This document shows, piece after piece, positions 1 through 5,810 of a stretch of 5,912 bases of DNA. Where the stretch lies: positions 1 to 5,912 of the forward strand of contig JAFOAB010000129.1 in NCBI GenBank assembly GCA_017382555.1, read 5' to 3'. Below the pieces are notes generated by a model. The model was given only the letters and a program-made list of their open reading frames with translations. It did no database searches and was not told the DNA's origin. The position numbers and the translations under genes are program-made. The stretch comes from Clostridia bacterium. GTDB taxonomy: Bacteria > Bacillota > Clostridia > Oscillospirales > CAG-272. Position 1 is the first letter of the stretch, and each line of letters begins with the position of its first letter.

Positions 1-484
1 AGCGCTTTTCCATAGCCGTCTTCAGATCGTCCGCTTCGTCGAAGAACGCGTTGTAAAGCGTTCGGGGCAGGTCGGGGCGCTCGGTGAAGTGGTAGGGAAG
101 ATCGCACACGGGGCAATTGACCACGCAGGTCTTGGGTGTGCGCTTTGCGTACTTGGAGTATACAAGTGCGGAAAGACCGCCCATAGAGCCGCCGATGGAG
201 GCGATGGGAGTATTGTCGGAAAGACCGTAATGCTCAAAAATTACGTCTATAACCTCGTCTGTGTATTTAACTGCCTGATCGTTCATCCAGCACCAAGGAT
301 CGTTGTAGGGAATAAGCAGAATAATACCGTGCTCGGCAAAGCGTATCGCGCGCTCGTTATCATCCTGCATAGCGGTGGCGCCAAGACCGCTGAACTGTAC
401 GGCAACGCCCTTTATTTCTCCCTTTATGAGTCTGTCATTGGAGTAAGAATAGCTGCGTAGCTTTTCGTAGGTTATCATTCCCAT
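1..484 (-). CDS. alpha/beta hydrolase family protein, C-terminus beyond window
   Basis: The first 161 residues are visible; the rest lies beyond the left edge. The translation begins MGMITYEKLR. It carries a nucleophile-elbow motif GGSMGG at residues 98-103, preceded by a hydrophobic strand (PIASI), which makes Ser100 the predicted catalytic nucleophile of a serine hydrolase of the alpha/beta fold. An earlier strand, GIILLIPYNDPW (residues 53-64), fits the strand before the substrate loop. The acid and histidine of the triad would lie in the missing part. No signal peptide is seen, so it is probably cytoplasmic. The start at 484 is chosen because GGGAGG lies 8 bases upstream; a second ATG two codons later is less well spaced. 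It follows the glycerate kinase stop by 2 bases, so it is the fifth visible gene of the operon. Substrate is unknown: esterase, dienelactone-hydrolase-like or peptidase-like are all possible. Confidence 0.82.
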   Translation of the reverse strand, partial: MGMITYEKLRSYSYSNDRLIKGEIKGVAVQFSGLGATAMQDDNERAIRFAEHGIILLIPYNDPWCWMNDQAVKYTDEVIDVIFEHYGLSDNTPIASIGGSMGGLSALVYSKYAKRTPKTCVVNCPVCDLPYHFTERPDLPRTLYNAFFDEADDLKTAMEKR

Positions 485-486
485 TT

Positions 487-1614
487 TTATTTCCTCCCGT
501 TAAGTAGACGGATTATATTATCAACAGAAAATTCGAGATTTCTTTTGCATTTTTCGGGGTCCGGATCAAACGGCTCTGCCAGTCGGTTGGTTGTGAATAT
601 CGCGGTAACACCATGGTCGTATATTGCCTCGGCGCCTGCCTTAGCCCCGCCAACAACGGCAACAACGGGTACGCCGATGACCTTTGCGCGGTTTCCGATA
701 CCGCTTACCACTTTACCGCCGAGCGTTTGTGAGTCAAGTCGCCCCTCACCCGTGAATACCATATCGGCATCTGCGGCAAGCTCCTCGAAATGCACCGTGT
801 CAAGCAGTACGTCGATGCCCGCCTGAAGCTTAAAGCCGAACAGGGCATACATTCCCGCTCCCGTAGCACCTGCTGCACCTCCGCCTTGTAGGCCGGAGAC
901 GTCGATGCCGAGGTCGGCTTTTACTGTGTCACAAAGATGCTTTACGCCCGCATCAAGCAGCTCAACTGTCCTTTCGTCTGCGCCCTTCTGCGGGGCAAAT
1001 ACGTGTGCGGCACCGTTTGCGCCGTACGGGACGTTTGTTACGTCGCACATACAGACGAGACGGGCATCCCTCAAACGGCTGTCAGCGGCGGAAATATCGA
1101 CGTGTGCAACGTCCGCAAGCGTTCCGCCCGTGGGAATAAACTCGCTTCCGCTTTTATCGGTAAATCGCACACCGAGCGCGGCGGCAATACCGCATCCAAA
1201 GTCATTGGTTGCCGAGCCTCCGATTGCAAGTATCAGCTTTTTTGCGCCCTTATCAAGTGCATCAAGTATAAGCTGACCGACACCGTAGGTTGTTGCGGCA
1301 AGCGGGTCAAGCGTTTTTGCAAGCGTTATTCCGGCCGCGGCCGCAAGCTCGATAACTGCGGTGCCGTCGGGAAGCAGAGCGTAATGCGCTGTAATATCCT
1401 CAAAAAACGGCCCCTTACAGCTTACCGCCTGCATTTCACCGCCAAGCGCGTAAACAAAGCTTTCCGCAGTGCCCTCGCCTCCGTCCGCTATCGGTACGGA
1501 TATCACGCGGCAGTCGGGAAAGTGCCGATTTATGCATTTTTGCATTATCTCGCACGCCTCAAGGGAGCTTATGGTGCCCTTGAAGGAATCGGGCATTAAA
1601 AGTATCTTATTCAT
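487..1614 (-). CDS. glxK: glycerate kinase (GlxK/GarK family)
   Basis: A 375-residue cytoplasmic kinase that phosphorylates D-glycerate with ATP. Family members such as E. coli GarK and GlxK make 2-phosphoglycerate, which feeds lower glycolysis. Family motifs appear in order: N-terminal MPDSFKGTISSLEA (7-20), PIADGGEGTAE (41-51), the glycine-rich GGSATNDFGCGIAAALG (132-148), GAAHVFAPQKGA (201-212), and TGEGRLDSQTLGGKV (288-302). Length matches the family (about 370-380). The frame is open to 1737, but the start at 1614 is chosen because MNKILLMPDSFKG is the canonical N-terminus and the extension only overlaps the upstream gene in another frame. It overlaps that gene by 8 bases. No good Shine-Dalgarno is visible, so expression probably relies on translational coupling. 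The DVTNPL stretch usual in the family reads DVTNVPYG here (191-198), a minor deviation. The exact phosphorylation position cannot be read from sequence. Confidence 0.95.
   Translation of the reverse strand: MNKILLMPDSFKGTISSLEACEIMQKCINRHFPDCRVISVPIADGGEGTAESFVYALGGEMQAVSCKGPFFEDITAHYALLPDGTAVIELAAAAGITLAKTLDPLAATTYGVGQLILDALDKGAKKLILAIGGSATNDFGCGIAAALGVRFTDKSGSEFIPTGGTLADVAHVDISAADSRLRDARLVCMCDVTNVPYGANGAAHVFAPQKGADERTVELLDAGVKHLCDTVKADLGIDVSGLQGGGAAGATGAGMYALFGFKLQAGIDVLLDTVHFEELAADADMVFTGEGRLDSQTLGGKVVSGIGNRAKVIGVPVVAVVGGAKAGAEAIYDHGVTAIFTTNRLAEPFDPDPEKCKRNLEFSVDNIIRLLNGRK
493..498 (-). promoter_or_regulatory. Shine-Dalgarno of the alpha/beta hydrolase gene
   Basis: GGGAGG on the minus strand is 8 bases from the ATG at 484 and lies inside the last codons of the glycerate kinase gene. 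It fixes the hydrolase start. Its position suggests that ribosomes finishing the kinase can reinitiate at once. Confidence 0.75.
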
Positions 1615-2314
1615 TGCTTTCTGTCTCTTTTGTGGATGCTTCCGCTTCGTCTTCTGCGGGAAGCGCGGTCGGCTCTGCGGCCTTGCCAATCGTAAGACCG
1701 GGGATAAGGAACGCCGCAAATGCAAAGGCAAATCCAACCACCGTGCAGACAGTGGATGTTATAAGGGGAACGCGCTTATCCGCCTTGCGTGCCTCTATAA
1801 AATCATTCGGCTCGCTGAAAACGGAGAAGTTAAGCGGGAGATTTGTTGATATACCTATCATTTCGTTATATACGTCTGCAGATTCGCCGTACCACTCGTT
1901 GATGTAATCGGGATATGAGCTGATCTTGCGCGCTCTAACGGCGCATTCGATTATCAAATCGCCTATTTCGGCTTCCTCGTTGCAGGCGTACTCCTTGACC
2001 TTGTCAAAGAAAACATCCTCGCTTGTCAGGCTAAGGGAAACGGCCTGTGTGTTGCCGTATTTATCCTTTACAAGTGCGTAGCAAAAGAAATCCTCTGCCT
2101 CCTCCACCGTGTCACCCGTATAGGCAAAAATATCAACGATCAGAAACTCGCCCGCGTAATATTCAAGCGGCTCTGCCTCGGTTATGTCGATGCCTTCAAG
2201 CGCTTGTGCGGGGGTGGGGGCGCCGATGTTGAGCAAGAACACGCCTACGCCGCATAAAAGAAATATCAGCGCAAGCAGTCCGCAAAGGTAGTTGATAATA
2301 TATATGCGTTTCAT
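1607..2314 (-). CDS. uncharacterised membrane protein with two transmembrane helices
   Basis: A 235-residue protein of a family I do not recognise. Residues 1-4 (MKRI) are basic and are followed by a hydrophobic helix at about 5-29. Then comes a roughly 150-residue soluble, acidic segment rich in Tyr, Glu and Asp with scattered Cys (78, 111, 124). A second helix lies at about 182-206 (VPLITSTVCTVVGFAFAFAA), and an acidic tail with repeated Glu/Ala/Thr follows (211-235). By the positive-inside rule (K2/R3; K177, K180, R181; K211) both ends are probably cytoplasmic and the middle domain extracytoplasmic. No lipobox is evident and the N-terminal helix is likely an anchor. The start at 2314 is supported by GAAAGG 8 bases upstream. 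It begins 4 bases after the trkH stop and overlaps glycerate kinase by 8 bases. An accessory role at the membrane is possible but unsupported. Confidence 0.85.
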   Translation of the reverse strand: MKRIYIINYLCGLLALIFLLCGVGVFLLNIGAPTPAQALEGIDITEAEPLEYYAGEFLIVDIFAYTGDTVEEAEDFFCYALVKDKYGNTQAVSLSLTSEDVFFDKVKEYACNEEAEIGDLIIECAVRARKISSYPDYINEWYGESADVYNEMIGISTNLPLNFSVFSEPNDFIEARKADKRVPLITSTVCTVVGFAFAFAAFLIPGLTIGKAAEPTALPAEDEAEASTKETESNE

Positions 2315-2318
2315 TTAA

Positions 2319-3761
2319 TCAGCCTTTCTTCCAGGTGGCGGGGTAGAACATTGCAAGCATCGGGAAAAACTCAAGTCTTCCGGCAAGCATATCAAAGATG
2401 AGCACGATTTTTGAAAGTATGCTCAAATCTCCGAAGTTGCCGACAGCACCGATCTTTCCGAGACCGGGACCGATATTGTTAAGGCATGCAACCATAGCGG
2501 TGAACGATTCCGCAAAGCTAACGTTGTCAAGCGAGATGATCAGCACGGATACAGCCGCAATTGCAATATATGTGAACATATAGCCGGTGATGCCGTTTTT
2601 AATATCATCGTCAAGCAGCTTGCCCTCGTGCTTTAAGGGGGCAACGGAGCGCGGGAAAAGCTGGCGGCGTACGTTTGCGAATGCGGTTTTGCAGATAACA
2701 ACAACGCGGTAAACCTTGATACCTCCGCCCGTTGAGCCTGCGCATCCGCCGATAAACATCAAAAGCAGCAATACAGCCTGCGAGAAGGTTGGCCACAGAT
2801 CGTAATTTGCGGTAATAAATCCGCAGGTTGAAATTATGGACGCTACCTGGAACGAGGAGTAGCGTAGCGCTTCGAAAATTCCGCTGTAAAGGGGAAGGAC
2901 GTTTATGGTTATAAGAACCGTGGCGGCAACAACGATGCCGAAGAACCAGCGAAGCTCCTCGCTTCGAATTGCGGTCTTGAGTTGACCGAGCAGTATCATA
3001 TAGTATAGGGTGAAGTTTACGCTGAAGATAAGCATAAACGCAGTTATGACAGCATCAATATATGCGCTGTCATATGCGGCAATGCTTGCGTTTTTAATGG
3101 CAAAGCCACCCGTACCTGCGGTAGCAAGCGATGTTACGATGGAGTCGTAAAGCGGCATTCCGCCGATAAGCAGAAATACAGCCTCAAGAAGCGTAAGGGA
3201 GATATAAATAATATAAAGCAGACGTGCGGTAACTCGTATGCGCGAAACAAGCTTGCCGACGGTGGGGCCGGGAACCTCCGCGCGCATAATGTGCATCGAC
3301 TGTGTGTCATCGCCGGGAAGTATTGCAAGGCCGAGAACAAGAACTCCCATACCGCCTATCCAATGCGTAAAGCTACGCCAGAAAAGGCTTGCGTGCGAAA
3401 GCGCCTCTATATCCGAAAGAATGGTGGAGCCGGTGGTAGTAAAGCCCGATACCGTTTCAAAAACAGCATCAACAAGGCTGGGTATCTCACCTGAAATATA
3501 GAAGGGCAGAGCGCCGAAAAAGCTGACGAGCATCCAAACAAGACCCGCGATGGCGATACCCTCGCGCGCTCTGATGGTAAGCTTTTTCTTTTTAAGCTGG
3601 GAGCATATCGCACCGATAGCGATGGTAGATGCGGCAACGGCAAGGTAGGTAAGCCATATAGCCTCGCGGTATATGAGTGCCACCGCAACCGGCACAAGCA
3701 TCAGTAGCCCGACAAGTAAAATTATCTTGCCGAGGATGAAAAATACACTTCTTATATTCAT
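2319..3761 (-). CDS. trkH: Trk-type potassium uptake protein, channel subunit TrkH
   Basis: A 480-residue polytopic inner-membrane protein that moves K+ through a pore made of four M1-P-M2 repeats and works with the cytoplasmic RCK subunit TrkA. The four filter loops are visible: SGFTTTGST (105-113), ATAGTGGFA (213-221), ISTCGFITANYD (310-321) and NNIGPGLG (428-435). The TrkH signature GGCAGSTGGGIK (338-349) follows the third repeat and corresponds to the gating-loop region of solved TrkH structures. The C-terminus has the typical GRLEFFPML (461-469). Length is close to E. coli TrkH (483), and an extra N-terminal hydrophobic hairpin (about 5-52) favours TrkH over shorter KtrB. The third filter has Cys313 where Thr is common, a mild substitution. 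The ATG follows the trkA stop by one base (TGATATG), so coupling is likely; the local Shine-Dalgarno is weak (GAAG). Confidence 0.96.
   Translation of the reverse strand: MNIRSVFFILGKIILLVGLLMLVPVAVALIYREAIWLTYLAVAASTIAIGAICSQLKKKKLTIRAREGIAIAGLVWMLVSFFGALPFYISGEIPSLVDAVFETVSGFTTTGSTILSDIEALSHASLFWRSFTHWIGGMGVLVLGLAILPGDDTQSMHIMRAEVPGPTVGKLVSRIRVTARLLYIIYISLTLLEAVFLLIGGMPLYDSIVTSLATAGTGGFAIKNASIAAYDSAYIDAVITAFMLIFSVNFTLYYMILLGQLKTAIRSEELRWFFGIVVAATVLITINVLPLYSGIFEALRYSSFQVASIISTCGFITANYDLWPTFSQAVLLLLMFIGGCAGSTGGGIKVYRVVVICKTAFANVRRQLFPRSVAPLKHEGKLLDDDIKNGITGYMFTYIAIAAVSVLIISLDNVSFAESFTAMVACLNNIGPGLGKIGAVGNFGDLSILSKIVLIFDMLAGRLEFFPMLAMFYPATWKKG
2323..2328 (-). promoter_or_regulatory. Shine-Dalgarno of the 235-residue membrane protein gene
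   Basis: GAAAGG on the minus strand, 8 bases upstream of the ATG at 2314 and embedded in the last codons of trkH. It supports this start and close coupling of the two genes. Confidence 0.6.
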
Positions 3762-3762
3762 A

Positions 3763-5121
3763 TCACTTCAAAATATCGTCAAGGTCGGAGAGCTGTTCGT
3801 TTGACGTTGTAACTATAACGTTATCACCCGGTAAAATGACGTCGCGACCACCGGGGATTATGATATTGTTGCCGCGAATGATGCAGGAGATAAGCAGATT
3901 TTTCTTAAGCTGAAGCTCGAAGATGGGGGTGTTGACCACCGCGCTGTTTTCGGAAACACGGAATTCAAGCGCCTCAACTCTGCCGTCCACCACCTTATGA
4001 AGTGTGATAACGGAGCTTCCCTCCGTGTTTTTAAGTGCGCGAACATAGGAAAGAATGAGGTTCTCCGTCATCTGTCTGGGGGAAATGACGGTGTCGATGC
4101 CGACAGATTGAAGCATATCCATCATCGTGGATTTGCTTACCTTGGTTATGATCTTGCTCATATTGCAGTGCTTTGCGAACATAGAGATGATGATATTCTC
4201 CTCGTCAATACCCGTTGCGGCAACGCACGCATCGTACTGAGAAAAGCCGATTTCGCTGAGAAGCGATTGGTCGGTTCCGTCACCGTGAATGATCTCCGCC
4301 TTGGGAAGCATTTCGCTAAGCTCCAGGCAACGCTTTTCGTCCTTTTCGACGATTTTTACGGTCATACCGCTGTCCTGAAGGCGACGTGCAAGGTAGTAGG
4401 CGATCCTACCGCCGCCGATGATAAGCACACGGCGGAGCTTTTTGGTATACGCACCGATTTTGTTGAAGAATGCCGCAAGCTGCTCGTGCCCTGCCGTGAT
4501 GTGTATCTTGTCGCCCGCCTTGATAACGCTGTTACCGTTGGGGATTATGACCTCGTCACCGCGCTGAATAGCGCAAACGAGGAGGCGGATGTTATCAAGC
4601 ACACGTGGCAGCTCACTTATCTTTACACCGTCAAGCAGAGAATCCTCATTTATGATCATCTCCGCAAGGTCAACCCTGCCCTTTGCGAAGGTGTCAAGGC
4701 TGATAGCGGTGGGGTAACGCAGAAGACGCGCCATTTCGGAAGCGGATTCCAGCTCCGGATTAACGGCAAAGTCGAGACCCATCATATCAAGCATCAGTAT
4801 AAACTGGCGCGAGTACTCGGGGTCGCGTATTCTTGCAACTGTGCGCTTTACGCCAAGCTTTTTAGCGATAAGACAGCAAAGCATATTTATTTCATCACTG
4901 CCCGTGGTGGCAATAAGAACGTCGGATTTGTTTACACCCGCGTCATTTTGCACGGTGATGTTTACGCCGTTGCCCATAACACCGTTGATGTCATAGCTGT
5001 TTACTGCGTTCTCAACAGCCTTGGGGTTGGTGTCGATAACCGTGACAGCGTTTCCGTCTTGGGAAAGACAAGAGGCAAGGGAAAGTCCTATCTTGCCCGC
5101 ACCGATAATTACTATTTTCAT
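3763..5121 (-). CDS. trkA: Trk potassium transport regulatory NAD-binding protein TrkA
   Basis: A 452-residue cytoplasmic subunit that gates TrkH in response to nucleotides. It shows the duplicated architecture of TrkA. The first RCK-N Rossmann domain (about 1-130) has GAGKIG at 7-12 and acidic Asp30 ending strand 2. The first RCK-C domain spans about 140-215. The second RCK-N (about 230-355) has GGGRIA at 236-241, Glu259 at the strand-2 end and HGDGTD at 279-284. The second RCK-C is about 368-452. Two tandem RCK units separate it from single-unit KtrA. Both dinucleotide-binding loops look intact. The frame is open to 5289, but 5121 is chosen because MKIVIIGAG is the canonical N-terminus and AGGGAGG stands 5 bases upstream. 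It is the first gene of the operon, one base ahead of trkH. Confidence 0.96.
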   Translation of the reverse strand: MKIVIIGAGKIGLSLASCLSQDGNAVTVIDTNPKAVENAVNSYDINGVMGNGVNITVQNDAGVNKSDVLIATTGSDEINMLCCLIAKKLGVKRTVARIRDPEYSRQFILMLDMMGLDFAVNPELESASEMARLLRYPTAISLDTFAKGRVDLAEMIINEDSLLDGVKISELPRVLDNIRLLVCAIQRGDEVIIPNGNSVIKAGDKIHITAGHEQLAAFFNKIGAYTKKLRRVLIIGGGRIAYYLARRLQDSGMTVKIVEKDEKRCLELSEMLPKAEIIHGDGTDQSLLSEIGFSQYDACVAATGIDEENIIISMFAKHCNMSKIITKVSKSTMMDMLQSVGIDTVISPRQMTENLILSYVRALKNTEGSSVITLHKVVDGRVEALEFRVSENSAVVNTPIFELQLKKNLLISCIIRGNNIIIPGGRDVILPGDNVIVTTSNEQLSDLDDILK

Positions 5122-5126
5122 ATAAG

Positions 5127-5133
5127 CCTCCCT
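5127..5133 (-). promoter_or_regulatory. Shine-Dalgarno of trkA
   Basis: AGGGAGG on the minus strand, 5 bases from the ATG at 5121. It is the strongest ribosome-binding site in the operon, and it decides against the longer in-frame start at 5169 (MFTTIYNNIV), which is preceded by no comparable site at good spacing and overlaps the predicted -10 box. Confidence 0.8.
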
Positions 5134-5167
5134 GTGGGATACTATATTATTGTAGATTGTTGTAAAC

Positions 5168-5196
5168 ATTTTACCACCTTTTTTCAAATAAATCAA
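5168..5196 (-). promoter_or_regulatory. predicted sigma70-type promoter of the trkAH operon
   Basis: On the minus strand, TTGATT (-35, 5191-5196) and TAAAAT (-10, 5168-5173) are separated by exactly 17 bases in an AT-rich stretch. The start point would be near 5161, giving a leader of about 40 bases before trkA. That is too short for a structured riboswitch. Assignment is by consensus match only. Confidence 0.6.
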
Positions 5197-5255
5197 TAAA
5201 ATGAAAAAAATGATGGGGTAAAGATAAATTTTTTTAAACTTTCTGAAAAAAGGTA

Positions 5256-5284
5256 TTGACATTTGTATATCTTTATGGTAGAAT
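5256..5284 (+). promoter_or_regulatory. near-consensus sigma70 promoter of the tRNA operon
   Basis: TTGACA (5256-5261) and TAGAAT (5279-5284) are separated by 17 bases, with a start point expected near 5291, about 24 bases before tRNA-Thr. The perfect -35 and optimal spacing fit the strong promoters typical of stable RNA genes. It diverges from the trkA promoter, with about 60 AT-rich bases between the two -35 boxes. Confidence 0.82.
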
Positions 5285-5314
5285 AACATCCGTTGCCGGA
5301 CAGACGGTTCGAAT

Positions 5315-5390
5315 GCTGGTGTAGCTCAGTTGGTAGAGCAGCTGATTTGTAATCAGCAGGTCGGGGGTTCAAGTCCGTCCACCAGCTCCA
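5315..5390 (+). tRNA. tRNA-Thr (anticodon UGU)
   Basis: A complete cloverleaf of 76 bases with encoded CCA (5388-5390). The acceptor stem GCTGGTG/CACCAGC pairs fully over 7 bp. The D stem is GCTC/GAGC. The anticodon stem GCTGA/TCAGC holds the loop TTTGTAA, with anticodon TGT at 5348-5350. The variable region is AGGTC, and the T loop is TTCAAGT. The T stem GGGGG/CCGTC (5363-5367, 5375-5379) has one G-G mismatch in the middle pair (51:63) and one G-T pair, which is unusual for an otherwise perfect tRNA. It decodes ACN codons, chiefly ACA. It is first in a two-tRNA transcript. Confidence 0.96.
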
Positions 5391-5406
5391 GCACAATTAA
5401 ATATAT

Positions 5407-5491
5407 GGGAGCGTTCCCGAGCGGCCAAAGGGGGCAGACTGTAAATCTGTTGTCAGTGACTTCGGTGGTCCGAATCCACCCGCTCCCACCA
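5407..5491 (+). tRNA. tRNA-Tyr (anticodon GUA)
   Basis: A complete class II tRNA of 85 bases with encoded CCA (5489-5491). The acceptor stem GGGAGCG/CGCTCCC pairs fully. The anticodon stem GCAGA/TCTGT (one G-T pair) holds the loop CTGTAAA, with anticodon GTA at 5441-5443. A long variable arm with a short GTC/GAC stem is present, and the T stem GGTGG/CCACC is perfect with loop TCCGAAT. It reads UAU and UAC. It lies 16 bases after tRNA-Thr and is followed at once by a terminator, so the two genes form one short transcript. Confidence 0.97.
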
Positions 5492-5492
5492 G

Positions 5493-5522
5493 AAAAAAGC
5501 AAGTCGAAAGACTTGCTTTTTT
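5493..5522 (+). terminator. rho-independent terminator of the tRNA operon
   Basis: Stem GCAAGTC (5499-5505), GAAA tetraloop (5506-5509) and GACTTGC (5510-5516), flanked by six A and six T that extend the pairing and supply the U-tract. It begins 2 bases after the tRNA-Tyr CCA. Because of the flanking A-tract it could also stop transcription arriving from the right on the minus strand, shielding the tRNA/trkA region. Its T-tract merges with the left end of the hairpin array that follows. Confidence 0.92.
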
Positions 5523-5701
5523 CAGTTATATTCGCCTTTCGGCGAGTTATATGCACCTTCGGTGCGTGATATTTGCTTTGCAAGTGATATGCCCTGCGGG
5601 CGTTAGAGGCGAATATAATATCACAAAATCCGAAGGATTTTATATCACGTTTTGCGAAAGCAAAATATATCACTCCGTCGGAGACGGAATATAACTAAAA
5701 A
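5519..5701. repeat. inverted array of seven mini-hairpins (novel-looking palindromic element)
   Basis: The ends form an imperfect terminal inverted repeat, TTTTCAGTTATATTC (5519-5533) against GAATATAACTAAAAA (5687-5701), with one mismatch in 15. Between them are seven perfect small hairpins: TCGCC/GGCGA (5532-5545), GCACC/GGTGC (5553-5565), TTGC/GCAA (5573-5583), GCCC/GGGC (5591-5601), AAAATCC/GGATTTT (5625-5641), TTTTGC/GCAAAA (5650-5665) and TCCGTC/GACGGA (5674-5688). The spacers on the left are AGTTATAT, AGTTATAT, GTGATAT, GTGATAT. On the right they are ATATCAC three times and then ATATAACT, so the spacers can pair in nested fashion. The arms differ in sequence while the spacers are conserved. 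No coding potential is credible. It resembles a mobile or structural intergenic repeat; I know no named family that fits. Function is unknown. Confidence 0.85.
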
Positions 5702-5717
5702 CTAACGGTTATGTTAG
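5702..5717 (-). terminator. weak possible minus-strand terminator hairpin
   Basis: CTAAC (5702-5706) and GTTAG (5713-5717) enclose a 6-base loop. Read on the minus strand the hairpin is followed by TTTTT (5701-5697), as in a terminator for the gene entering from the right. The stem is only 5 bp and AT-rich, so termination may instead fall to the larger hairpin array or the bidirectional tRNA terminator. Confidence 0.25.
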
Positions 5718-5753
5718 AGTTCGGATTCATACGCAAAAACGGCAAAAAAATCA

Positions 5754-5797
5754 TTTTCAGTTATATTCGCTTGCGGCGTGTTATATGCATGATATTT
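5754..5797. repeat. decayed partial copy of the hairpin array (left end)
   Basis: TTTTCAGTTATATTCGC (5754-5770) is identical over 17 bases to the left end of the large array (5519-5535). TTATATGCA (5781-5789) matches 5547-5555 and TGATATTT (5790-5797) matches 5567-5574. Relative to the full array, 11 bases between these last two blocks, covering most of the second hairpin, are missing, and the first hairpin is imperfect. The right half is absent. It shows that the array belongs to a repeat family with a defined left end, in the same orientation here. Confidence 0.7.
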
Positions 5798-5810
5798 CCG
5801 TTAGGTGTAA

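Noticed and set aside
937..1599. 220-codon plus-strand open frame opposite glycerate kinase
   Set aside because: It is antisense to a well-supported glycerate kinase and its product shows no recognisable domain.
5122..5169. Longer trkA start at 5169 and possible riboswitch leader
   Set aside because: The 5169 ATG overlaps the predicted -10 and lacks a suitable Shine-Dalgarno. The remaining leader of about 40 bases is too short for a c-di-AMP or similar riboswitch.
3997..5199. 400-codon open frame on the plus strand opposite trkA
   Set aside because: It is fully antisense to a TrkA with clear, intact family motifs. The translation resembles no family I know, and it looks like a by-product of codon bias.
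5193..5396. 67-codon minus-strand open frame (WTDLNPRPADYKSAALP)
   Set aside because: It is a well-known false protein from the antisense strand of a tRNA, and it overlaps two promoters.
5330..5569. 79-codon plus-strand open frame through the tRNAs and terminator
   Set aside because: It consists of tRNA and terminator sequence translated in a chance frame.
5353..5673. 106-codon minus-strand open frame across both tRNAs and the hairpin array
   Set aside because: The segments GSGWIRTTEVTDNRFTVC and ELVDGLEPPTC are the familiar spurious translations of tRNA-Tyr and tRNA-Thr antisense strands; the rest is the hairpin array.
5524..5696. Possible CRISPR array
   Set aside because: The repeated spacers are only 7-8 bases, the intervals of 11-20 bases are themselves palindromes, and orientation flips at the centre. 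None of this fits CRISPR.
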